Assembly: GCA_030549335.1 (NCBI GenBank)
Contig: CM060188.1
Location: forward strand, 45,039,696 to 45,103,695
Reading direction: 5' to 3'
From: Pontederia crassipes
Lineage: Eukaryota > Streptophyta > Magnoliopsida > Commelinales > Pontederiaceae
Length of the DNA: 64,000 nt
Of this stretch, positions 12,400-22,200 are shown one piece after another (positions within the stretch are counted from its first letter, which is position 1; every line of letters begins with the position of its first letter). A program made the translations under genes and the position numbers. Below the pieces are notes generated by a model, which saw only the letters and a program-made list of their open reading frames with translations, had not been told where the DNA came from and did no database searches.

Positions 12400-13190
12400 A
12401 AAAATTTCAGTCATACAAAATTGTATAAGGAAAGAAAAATGAATATGAAACAACTGAGGAAGAACAGATTGTTTAGCTAATGTTTACTAATCATACTGCT
12501 AGGTATAGAGATAGCATATAATAAGTATATATAACAGTTTTGGCCCTTTTTGCTCATGATCGTTTTCCATCAAACAAAAGGAGGAAAAAAAATATTACAA
12601 CTATAATTCTAAATATAATTCTAAATATTACAACTATAATTCTAAATTCTAAAAATTTCTTATTAGCACAAAAAGTCTAAAGCCGAACAGCAGCAGCAGA
12701 TCGCAGGTGGATTAGTAAGATCTTTCATAACCAGTACGACACGTTTTGAATAACAACGTAACTACAGTACTCAACTTTGTTCTGGCCTATGAACAAAATA
12801 TTCACGATAATAAATGATGGTGTCACAAAAATACCAAAGTTTCGTGGTCTGCATGAATACAACTAGTAGTAAGATTTGATTAGAACTTTATGTTACTCTG
12901 TATATTGCTTTTCTCCATTTTTATTTGATTCAAGAACCTTGAACATGTTTATAAAGCCTTGATCTGAATAATTCATCTTTGTGGACGCACGTGTCAAGTT
13001 ACATGCAGCCAGGGAGTGGAGATGCACGCCTTAGAAGTAAACTGTGATTTACAAGCAATTCAGTGGTATATTCTCTCTGGCACAATGGCAACAAAAGGTT
13101 CTTTTATAAGTTTTCAAGATAAGATTCAGCAAATGGCATCATGCACCAAGTGTTCAAAAGAGCACTTCAAATTAACAAGGATTGATATTG
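12400..13190. other. Non-coding interior of the CACTA element
   Basis: AT-rich sequence without a supported gene. It probably derives from the upstream region of the lost transposase gene. A small repeat of CTAAATATTACAACTATAATT lies near 12605-12645. Confidence 0.5.
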
Positions 13191-13196
13191 TCGGCT

Positions 13197-13515
13197 TTAT
13201 CCGCCGCCGCGCAAGGGCGGCCGGATCTGGCCGCCGCACGGAGGGCGGCCGGATCTGGCCGCCGCCGCGCAAGGGCGGCCAGATCTGGCCGCTGCGCGCG
13301 GAGGGCGGCCGGATCTGGCCGCCGCCGCGCAAGGGCGGCCAGATCTGGCCGCTGCGCGCGGAGGGCGGCCGGATCTGGCCGCCGCACGGAGGGCGGCCGG
13401 ATCTGGCCGCCGCGCGCGAATGGCGGCCGGATCTGGCCGCCGCGCGCGAATGGCGGTCGGTTCTGGCCGCCGCGCTAGAATGGCGGCCGGATCTGGCCGC
13501 CGCGCGGAGATGGTC
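13197..13515. repeat. GC-rich minisatellite inside the CACTA element
   Basis: About ten tandem units of roughly 30-33 bp, each containing GGCGGCCGGATCTGGCCGCC. Variants alternate CCGCGCAAGGG, GCGCGGAGGG and GCGCGAATGG linkers. Each unit is itself nearly palindromic around GATC. The array is far more GC-rich than anything around it. Frames through it, including a 205-residue one at 13016-13633, are low-complexity and are not called as genes. Confidence 0.9.
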
Positions 13516-13694
13516 GAAGAAGAGAAAAATTATATATCAAAGGAGGCGGGGATCGGACCTACCTGCGCCGGAGATGGTCGATGATCGAAGCTTTGGGCGG
13601 GAGGTGGTCGACGGCCGGACAAACGGCGGATGAAACGGGCGGCGGCGGACGGGCGTTCAAAACGTTCTAAGTAAGAGTGCGGTCGGGTTTTTAT

Positions 13695-14375
13695 ATAACC
13701 ACTTTTCGACGGTCAAAACCGCCGCAACATAGGTAAATATAATATTATATTAATTCGCATTTCGACGGCTCCAATCCGCTGGAAAAATCGTCGATAGTTT
13801 CGATGGTATTCAAACCGTCGAAATATTGACGGTTTTAGCCATCAATAGTTTTGACGGTTCTTTAAACCATCGAAATATCGACGGTTTTAGCCGTCGATTC
13901 CCTTAATGATAATTTTTAAAAACATCGATAGATACATAGGTTGTGTAAATTATAAATTTCCATTTTCGACGGTTGAGGCCATCGAAAAAAAGTAAGGTAG
14001 AATATTTTATTTAAATACTATCGATGGTTATGACCGCCGAAATATCGACGGTTGCTTTGAACGTCGCAAATTTCGACGGTCAAAACCGTCGATAAGTTCA
14101 ATAATTATGCGCAACCAGTCTTGAAATTTTTCGACGGTTCAGACCGCTGGAAGTTTCGACGGTTAGATAAATCGCCAAAATTATCGACGATCATAACCGT
14201 CAAAGTATAAATATTTTTGACGGAATCTTCCGACGAATTTATTACCGTCGAAATTTTAGACGGGTTAAACCGTCGAAAATTATCGGACGAAAATATCGAC
14301 GGTTTGGAAGATCCGCCGAAAAAACCGTCGATATTTAAGACGGATTTCGGGCCGTCGAAAATGGACCGTCGGAAA
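13695..14375. repeat. CACTA right subterminal repeat array
   Basis: The same TCGACGGTT/AACCGTCGA motif family as on the left arm, in both orientations, up to the terminal inverted repeat. Motifs such as TTTCGACGGTCAAAACCGTCG form hairpin-capable pairs. It is the probable binding region for the mobilising proteins. Confidence 0.88.
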
Positions 14376-14395
14376 TACGACTTTTTCTTGTAGTG

Positions 14396-16507
14396 AAAGG
14401 GATATGCTTCAATTGCTGGACCTTTAATCGATTTGCTTCAAAAAGATTCTTTTCAATGGAATGAGCAAGCTACAGTAGCTTTTCAAACTTTAAAATCAGC
14501 ATTGATATCAGCCCCTATATTACAATTGCTTGATTTTTCTAAGACTTTTATTTTGGAGACAGATGCTTCAGGGTCCGGAATTGGTGCAGTGTTGCTACAG
14601 GATAATCATCCTATCTGCTATTATAGTAAGAAATTGACTCAAAGGATGCAGCGTGCTTCTGTCTATGTGAGAGAATTAATTGCCATTGTGGAGCAGTTAA
14701 AAAATGGCGTCAGTATTTGCTAGGACACCATTTCATTATTAAAACATATCATAAAAGTCTAAAGAAAATTTTGACTCAAGTGATTCAAACTCCTGAACAG
14801 CAACATTTTTTAGCTAAACTTTTTGGGTATGACTACTCCATTGTTTACAAACCTGGCAGTGAAAATAAAGTTGCTGATGCCTTATCAAGACAGTTTATTA
14901 CAGAGAGTCAATTTTGTGGCTTGTCTATGCCCATCTTTAATGTGATTGATGATATTAGGAAGGAGTATGATACTAATGACCATTTGAAGCAATTGATTTG
15001 GGAGGTTGAACATGATGGAGGTGTGGAGTCAGGATTATCCTACAGAAATGGACTGTTATACAAATATGGAAGGATTTTTTTACTCCCTACTTCAGGTCTT
15101 ATTCCTTTACTTCTTCATGAATTCCATGCTACACCTACAGGAGGTCATTTAGGTTTGCTTAAAACCTATAAACGATTATCTGCTGAATTTTATTGGGATG
15201 GTCTAAAACAACCTGTCATTCAGTTTGTTCAGGGTTGCTTGATTTGTCAACAAATTAAATATTGTACATCTAACCCTGCAGGGTTACTGCAACCATTGCC
15301 TATTCCTGATAGGATCTGGGAGGATATTTCTTTGGACTTTGTCAACTCTTTGCCTTTATCTAAAGGATGTATTGTGATTTTGGTGGTGGCGGACAGATTA
15401 TCTAAATATTGTCATTTTGGACCTCTTCCTACTCATTAGACTGCTCCTACGGTTGCTTCACTGTTTGTGAATATGGTAGTAAGACTCCATGGGATTCCAA
15501 GGACTATAGTTTCAGACAGGGATCCTATCTTTTTAAGTTCTTTTTGGAAAGAATTATTCAAACTCAGTGCTACTAAGTTGTGTATAAGTACAGCTTATCA
15601 TCCACAGTCGGATGGACAGACAGAGGTGGTTAATAGATGCTTACAACAATACTTGCGAGGCTTTGTTATGGACCGGCCTACTACTTGGATTAAATAACTG
15701 CCTTGGGCTGAGTATTGTTTTAATACCTCTTTTCATTCAAGCTCTAAAACTACTCCTTTTGAGATTGTTTATGGTAGGCAACCTCCTACTATTCCTGCTT
15801 ACATACGTACTCAGGCTCAGATGGAGGCTGTGGATGCAGAGCTCAAAGATAGGGATAGCGTCCTAAAGGAACTCAAGCATCATCTACTTCAATCACAAAA
15901 TCGTATGAAGGCACTAGCTGACCAACATAGAACTGATAAGGAATTCCAAGTTGGAGATTTCGTTTTTGTTAAACTACAACCATATCGTCAGGGTTTTTCT
16001 TTGGCTCAAAGGAGGTCATACAAGTTATCTAAGAGATATTATGGACCTTTTCCTATTTCTAGCCGTATTGGCTCAGTTGCTTATGAATTACAATTGCCAT
16101 CAAGTTCCAGGCTTCATCCAGTCTTCCATGTTTCGAAGTTGAAATTAGCCGTCGGAACTTCTATGCCAGCTCAAGACCTTCCTGTACATTCTGATGTATA
16201 GTGTCCTATTCATCATCCAGTAGCCATCTTATCTACAAGGACCATAAAGCGACAGGGTCATTTTGTTCGACAACTTCTGGTGCAATGGGAAGGACTTCCT
16301 TTGGAAGAGGCCACCTGGGAAGATTTTAATTCTATTTCCACACATTGTTCTGATATCCGCCTCACGGATGAGGTCGGTTCTTCACTCAGGGAGGAAATTA
16401 TTACAACTCCAACAGCTATAAACAGGCAAGGTGATGAAGGAAGAGAAAGCCAAGTGCGAAGAAGACGAAGACCAACATATCTGGCAGATTATGAAGTAGC
16501 ATTTTGA
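14396..16507 (+). pseudogene. gypsy pol, 3' part: RNase H, integrase, chromodomain
   Basis: It resumes the RT-RNase H frame. RNase H shows ETDASGSGIGAVL (14559 on) and a YKPGSENKVADALSR block. Integrase shows the HHCC finger, with HATPTGGHLG and CLICQQIK near 15120-15255, then catalytic Asp in ISLDFVNSLP, Asp in [10 protein letters not shown] and Glu in [11 protein letters not shown] chromodomain-like tail follows, with LVQWEGLPLEEATWEDF at 16278-16330. Breaks: a six-A run at 14699-14704 puts the frame out of phase, and stops lie at 15437-15439, 15695-15697 and 16199-16201. The terminal frame runs on into the 3' LTR to 16507. Confidence 0.9.
16386..16398 (+). promoter_or_regulatory. Polypurine tract of the gypsy element
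   Basis: The purine-rich CAGGGAGGAAAT lies directly in front of the 3' LTR, where plus-strand priming takes place. It also lies within the pol-chromodomain frame. Confidence 0.65.
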
Positions 16508-16816
16508 TGTAATAAAAAATAGAGTAATAAAAACATGTACTAAGAAAAGGCGTAACTAATTTTTGGAAGGTATAAAAGAAGACAGAACAGACTTGTTTGG
16601 AGGTATCTGGAATCAGTTGTAAGGCATCCGCTTTGTGATGATATTGGAGCTGTGGAGCTCGAACACCACGTTTTCCTTCTTCCCTGCATGAATTCCCTTC
16701 AATTCCTCTTTATCTCTCTGCAATTTCTTGGCGTTTTGCCCTGCAAGCCTATCCATCCAAGGTACATGTCGACGTTAGAAGCTTGTACCGTGTTGGATCA
16801 TGAGTTGGATCTAACA
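16399..16816 (+). repeat. 3' LTR of the gypsy element
   Basis: Nearly identical to the 5' LTR along its full length, but its first two bases are TA rather than TG. It ends GGATCTAACA and is followed by the TSD AATGA. The first 109 bp also lie in the pol frame that stops at 16507. Confidence 0.92.
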
Positions 16817-17279
16817 AATGATGTGAGAGGAGGGCATAATTTTTATTCATTTTTTAGTCTATTTCGTTCCTTTTTTTTATATTGCAGCTGTATTATAAAG
16901 AAATTGGTATCATCCCATTATCAAATTCAATAAATTGAATTAGTCAAATTCCAACGACAAAGTAAAAAGGAGAATACTTTTAAGTCATCATTTCTGTGAA
17001 ATTTTTCATGTCATGTCTTTCTTATATTCACTTTTCTTTTCATGTATTACTACCAATGTTATTATAACCGGACCGGACCAGCCGGTCCGGTCGGTTCAAC
17101 CATGACCCGTGAGGTAATCCGGTTCGAACTAACTATAAAAATTGGAAAATACATTGGACCGATTTGGGCCGGAGCGAACCGTTAAGAATCGACGAACCGG
17201 CGAACCGGTGTAAACCCGGTCATATGTGATTTTGGTTTTAATGGACATTTGGTTAAAATGGCAATATTGGAAGAAAATC

Positions 17280-18510
17280 TAAAACTTTTAAAAAGTCTAA
17301 ACTTAAAAAATACTATGGCGGCCACAAAACAAAAAGAAAACGAAGAGTCTTTTCATTTTTGGCCGATCATCTGCCATCGAAGCGGCGACCGTTCTATAGC
17401 CTTCATCCGTCGGCATTGTTCGTCACCCTGTTCGGCAGCATCCCAACCTGCACGACTTCGGCAAGTCCACTAGCAGTCTAGCATCCATCTTTCGGTATAT
17501 TAATATTGCATATCAAGTTTTGAGGTAGTAGTAATTTGGCTGCAGACTGAGAACTTGACGTGCAAGCTCTTGGACAGGAGCCATGGAGCCGTGTGGGCGG
17601 CATCACCACCGCCAAGTGGACTTTCAACCTCAACTTGCATGACGTAGTACTAGTATCCTTATGTTTTTTTTTCTATTTTGCATGAATGGATGATAACCAT
17701 GCACATATTTGCAGGCTTTTGAAGAGCGGTCAGTGCCTTCCGAAGAGCACAACTGAAGCCTAGAAGAATCTTTCTCTCTTCAGCATTCACAAATTTTCTG
17801 AAATAAAATCAGGTAGAGGAAGCTTCGTGTATTAAACATCTCATTAACAAGATTGATATTTTCTTTAATGTTTCATCCACTGAACATTTATAAATTATTT
17901 CTGCAGGCAAAGATACTTGGGGGCAACTTCACTGCTCATCCATCAGGTCTTTACAAAAACTTTAAAAACTTCGAGATGGTGAAATATGAGTTGTTAAATA
18001 ATTATAGCATAACTCTTGTTTATCATGTCCAGTAATAAAAAATGCATGATTTTTTTACAAAATGTAGTTCAAATATGAGGGAGAGAGAGAACATGTAAAG
18101 GTACGTTAGAGTTAGAGACTTAGAGTTTGATAGTTTATTATGCTGTAGACTTAGTGTCAACATCTCTCAATTACAATGCATTTACCGATTTACGTAATTA
18201 CATGTTATAAAGCATGAAGTTGGATGGGCCATGCATGACTTATTTATGTGGATGTGCTTATATAGTAATTATTAATTGCTTTGATTACTGTGAAAATTAG
18301 ATTCTATTGATGTGGATGTGCTTATATAGTAATTATTATTTAGTTTACTCAGTGCTTATTTTTTACATTATTGATTAGTTACTTTTAATTTTATATGATT
18401 TGTTTCAATATTTAATTATATATAGATGCAATAATTAATATTCAATGCAATTAATTAGATATTACTTTTCATTCTTTATAACATTCAATTAGTTTTCTAT
18501 TGCATATTAC
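17280..18510. other. Upstream non-coding part of the hAT element
   Basis: It probably contains the promoter and 5' leader exons of the transposase gene. A moderately GC-rich patch at 17330-17630 stands out from the AT-rich element, but no domain was recognised in it. Confidence 0.45.
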
Positions 18511-18519
18511 AGAGAAACA

Positions 18520-20924
18520 TGGCTTCAGAAGAACCACCTTCAATGCAGACTTCTACAACCCCTATATTGGATCATTCAGTTAGATAGAAAAAAGATATAG
18601 CATGGAAATATGTTAGTGAGGCAGCAAACGCAAGGGAAAGAAAGATATTATTATGTTATTTTTATCAAAAATAGGTTGCAGGTGGGGGTATCAATAGAAT
18701 GAAGCAACATTTAGCTGGGATAAAGGGAAATATTGATCCATGTAAAAAGGTTCCTGTTGAAGTCAAATTTGAGATAAAAAAACACATTAGATGTCATATC
18801 ACAAAAAAATAAAGACAGATAAGGATTAATTGAAGACCTTGCTTCAAATGAAACTCATGAAGCTCTTGATTCTCAACCTCATAGTACTGCTACAAGAAAA
18901 AGAAAGGCTTGCAAAGTAAGGACAAATGGAAGAATACTGACTTGTCAATTGCAAGGTGGTTTTATGATGCATGCACTCCCTTTAATACTTGCAATTCACC
19001 TTATTTTCATACTGCTATTGATAATATTGCTAGTATGGGACATGGATATAAGCTTCCATATTTTCATGAATTACGTGTAAATTTATTACATGATATTAAG
19101 ATTCAAGTGAGGTTACTAATTGATTCCTTCAGAAATGCTTGGAGTGAAACATGCTGCACTATAATAGGAGATGAGTGGACAGATCAAAGACAAAGGCCTT
19201 TAATTAATTTTTTGGTTTACTGTCCGAAGAGAATTTCTTTTATCAAGTCAGTTGATGCTACTGATATTTGTACTGATGTTGAAAATTTGTGGAATCTTTT
19301 TAGTGAAATTGTTGAATGGGTTGGTCCTCGAAATGTGGTTCATATGGTTACAGACAATGGCGCAAATTACAAAGCTGCAGGTAATAAACTTATGGAGAAA
19401 TATCCTTTTATTTTTTGGTCACCTTGTGCTGCTCACTGTGTTAATTTAATACTAAAAGATGTTGGCGAGATGCCTACTGTGAAAAGCTTAGCAGTCCTTG
19501 CTTCTAAAGTGACTGTATTTGTATACAATCACAAGGTGACTCTGAATTGGCTAAGAAAGAAAGAAGGTTGGCGGGAAATAATTCGTCCAGGTGCAACTCG
19601 CTTTGCAACTACATTTATTGCTTTACATAGTTTGCATCAACATAAAGATAATTTACAAGCTTTAGTTATCAGTGTTGATTTCAAAAAAAAATTGAAAGAG
19701 AAGAAAGGTAAAGAAGTAAAGCAAATTGTGTTGGATGAAAATTTTTGGAATAATTGCTTATTAATTGTCAAGGTTATGACTCCACTGATACGTTTGTTGC
19801 AAATTTGTGATATTGATGTCAAGCCATCTCTGGGTTATATTTATGAAAGAATGCATAGAGCACGTTCAGGAATTATGGCTATATTTAAGAACAAGAAAAA
19901 GTTGTACAAGCCATATATTGACATTATAGATAAGAGGTGGGATCGTATGTTGCGTCAAGATCTTCATGCAACTGCGTATTATCTTAATCCTGCTATTCAG
20001 TATGATCAATCATCTTTTTACCAGCAGTCTGATGTAATGCGTGGTCTACTAAATGTGATTGACAAGATAGATGGTGGCTCTACAAACACATCTATATTGG
20101 ATGAGATAAAAATTTTTCGAGAATGTGGAATGAGTTTTTCTCGTCCTAAATCTTTGGCATCTAGTAAAATTGCTCAACCAGATAAATTCTAGTCACATTA
20201 TTCTCTTACTAATATATGTATTTTTTTAACATAAAAGTTTGTGATAATAACTACTTTGTTTTTCTTTTCATATTCCATGAAGATGAATGGTGGCGAATAT
20301 TTGGTCATGATGTTCCAAATTTGCAAAAAATAGCAATAAGAATCCTTGGCCAAACTGCTTCTTCTTCTGGATGCGAACGGAATTGGAATGTATTTGAACG
20401 TATTCATACTAAAAAGCGAAATAGATTGGAGCATGAAAGATTAAATGATCTTGTTTATGTTCATTACAATTTGAGGTTGAAAGAAAGGCAAGTATTCTTT
20501 TTTTAGTATAATTTTAGTTCTATATTATATAATGCATCAAAATATTTATGTTAATTATTTATGATTCTTGGGATGTCAATGTTCAAAAAATCATATGATC
20601 CAATTGATATCGAATCAATTGACAAGATAGAATTTTGGATTATGGAAAGAGAAGAAGAAGAAGGGGAGCTTGATTATGATGAACTTGATAATATAGTTCA
20701 AGAAGAAATTCCAAAAGATGCTGAAGAGTCAATTATCCAAGGTTTGTTTTATTTTATCATACCAATATGTTAGTTTCATTATCATTATGTTCATATTATA
20801 ATATTCATTTGATAGAGGAAATTTAAAGTTGTGCTATTTTTATTTTATAGATATTGAAGACTATGAGTTGGATCCAATAGAATCTCAAGATAAATATGAA
20901 AATAATGACGATGAAGATGATTGA
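18520..20924 (+). pseudogene. hAT transposase (BED finger, DUF659, hAT dimerisation), decayed
   Basis: The first ATG is at 18520. A BED zinc-finger region follows, with DIAWKYVSEAANARERKI and INRMKQHLAGIKGNIDPCKK, but it carries two stops, and the second Cys of the first pair is replaced in LLCYFYQK. After a phase change, a 427-codon open stretch (to 20192) covers DUF659, with GDEWTDQRQRPLINFLVY, HMVTDNGANYKAAG and SPCAAHCVNLILKD, including the Asp positions of the RNase H-like fold. An intron of about 90 bp leads to the dimerisation domain at 20283-20487 (LGQTASSSGCERNWNVFE). Two short acidic C-terminal exons end at 20924. Those introns are AT-rich with GT/AG-like borders. Because of the stops the gene is called broken. 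Confidence 0.88.
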
Positions 20925-21290
20925 GATGCTATTGATAAATATTAAACTATATATTTTGAAAACTTTGATTAACTTTGAAACTTGTTTGGTATTTATTTAG
21001 TTTATGATAGCATGGTGGTTCGAATTAATTTAATGACTAATATATGAAATGTTTAGAACTTATTGTCACTTGGTATTAGTGAGTATATTTAGATTGATAT
21101 TGATTTTAAATCATAAATTTATGACTTATGAATAAATTGAAATACTGATTATTTATTATCAATAATAAATTATAATATATTATTAAAAATCTGGTTCAAC
21201 CGAGTCGAACCCGATTGAACCGATCCAACCACGACCCAATTAACACACCGGTTCGGTGGCCGGTCCGGTTATAATAACATTGATTACTAC

Positions 21291-22200
21291 ATATTTTTTA
21301 TCATCTCATTTGCTTATATAAATCTATATAATTCCTTTGTATTAGGCTTTGATTGGCATAATCAGCGATTAGATTTTACCGAATAGTGATTGGCGACAAA
21401 CGATAAGACTAGTGATTCAACAATTGAACTAAATGTAAACATTCGGTAAATATATTGATTTATTTTATGAATGTAAAATGACACAAAAGACTATTATTAT
21501 TTTAAGTCTCCATTTTATTAGAATTTAACTATATCATATAGTATAAATTAATTTAGTTTATTAATATTTCAATAGTCAAAATATTTATAATAGGGAATAA
21601 GTAGCTCGAATCATTTTTACTCCACAAGTGCGAAATTCCTTCATCCTCTTTGTCTCTCATCATTATCTCTCTCTTCATTTTTTTTCCTCCTCCCGGTTGT
21701 CCTTCAACGTTGTTTCCTTGTTGTTGCATCCATTCTCCGTCTTTGTTGCCTTGCTGCGTCGCTGCTATGTTGATTTGCCCATCTTTGGATGCCGTCCTTG
21801 TTTCGACTCGCCATCTCACCTTGGACGTCTTGCTTCGACCTCTCCAATCCATCTTCGACACCATTGGTGCCTTGCTTCGACCTTGTCATCCCGGCCTCGT
21901 CGGCCCAGCTTGCTAGTTTAGACATTGTTGCCACCTTGTTTGATCAATCTTGTATGCCATCGCCCAAGGCCAAAAGCTTCATTCCTCGTACTTTGTTATC
22001 ATTGCAAATTAATCCTAGGCGGTCATTAATGATTTGACCAAATTGACAACATTCCTCATCCAACGTGTCTAGATTTGTGGGTACAAGTGAACATATTTAC
22101 ATGTGAACATTCCTCTTCTCCATGCAATACGATTCCGACCTAGTTTGCACCTTGGTCATTCAGCAATTTCATACAAAGATACCAATGTGACCTCCTCCTT
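21291..22200. other. Intergenic DNA with no supported gene
   Basis: A pyrimidine-rich, slightly GC-richer stretch at 21640-22000 gives overlapping frames of 76-103 codons on both strands. None has a domain, and none stands out over the others. It may be a repeat fragment. Confidence 0.45.

Larger units (their letters stand above)
10819..14395. mobile_element. CACTA (En/Spm-type) DNA transposon, 3577 bp, non-autonomous
   Basis: The left end reads CACTATAAGAAAACTACC, and the reverse complement of the right end reads CACTACAAGAAAAAGTCG. Both continue into CCGACGGTCC, giving imperfect terminal inverted repeats of about 34 bp. The 3-bp TSD fits the superfamily. Both subterminal regions are packed with CGACGGTT/AACCGTCG motifs. 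No TNP2-type catalytic transposase frame is present, only a relic of a transposase-associated domain, so the copy depends on an autonomous partner. It inserted into the RT region of the gypsy element and is therefore younger than it. Confidence 0.93.
7944..16816 (+). mobile_element. Ty3/gypsy chromovirus LTR retrotransposon, interrupted by a CACTA element
   Basis: Two direct LTRs of about 417 bp flank gag-pol remnants, and AATGA is duplicated outside them (7939-7943 and 16817-16821). Without the 3.58-kb CACTA insert and its extra TSD the element is about 5.3 kb. Pol order is protease, RT, RNase H, integrase, then a chromodomain-like C terminus, which makes it a chromovirus. The small size and short LTRs suggest the Reina clade, which is an inference. 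LTR comparison by eye gives about eleven differences, so it is fairly young. Several stops and frameshifts make it inactive. Confidence 0.93.
17054..21282 (+). mobile_element. hAT DNA transposon, 4229 bp, with transposase gene
   Basis: The ends are exact inverted repeats, CAATGTTATTATAACCGG with its complement at the right end, continuing into GGACCGG. The 8-bp TSD ATTACTAC lies at 17046-17053 and 21283-21290. Further inside, both ends carry repeated CCGGTT/AACCGG motifs, typical hAT subterminal binding sites. The interior encodes a BED-DUF659-hAT dimerisation transposase with frame-breaking changes. Perfect ends suggest it could still be mobilised by another source of transposase. Confidence 0.95.

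Noticed and set aside
13016..13633. 205-codon plus-strand frame in the CACTA element
   Set aside because: Most of it translates the GC-rich minisatellite in every frame with no stops. It is low-complexity and lacks a domain, and equally long frames exist on the other strand.
18909..18911. Start of a separate gene at the hAT DUF659 frame
   Set aside because: The codon there is TTG, and the upstream sequence still encodes the BED region in another phase, so this is the interior of a broken transposase gene.
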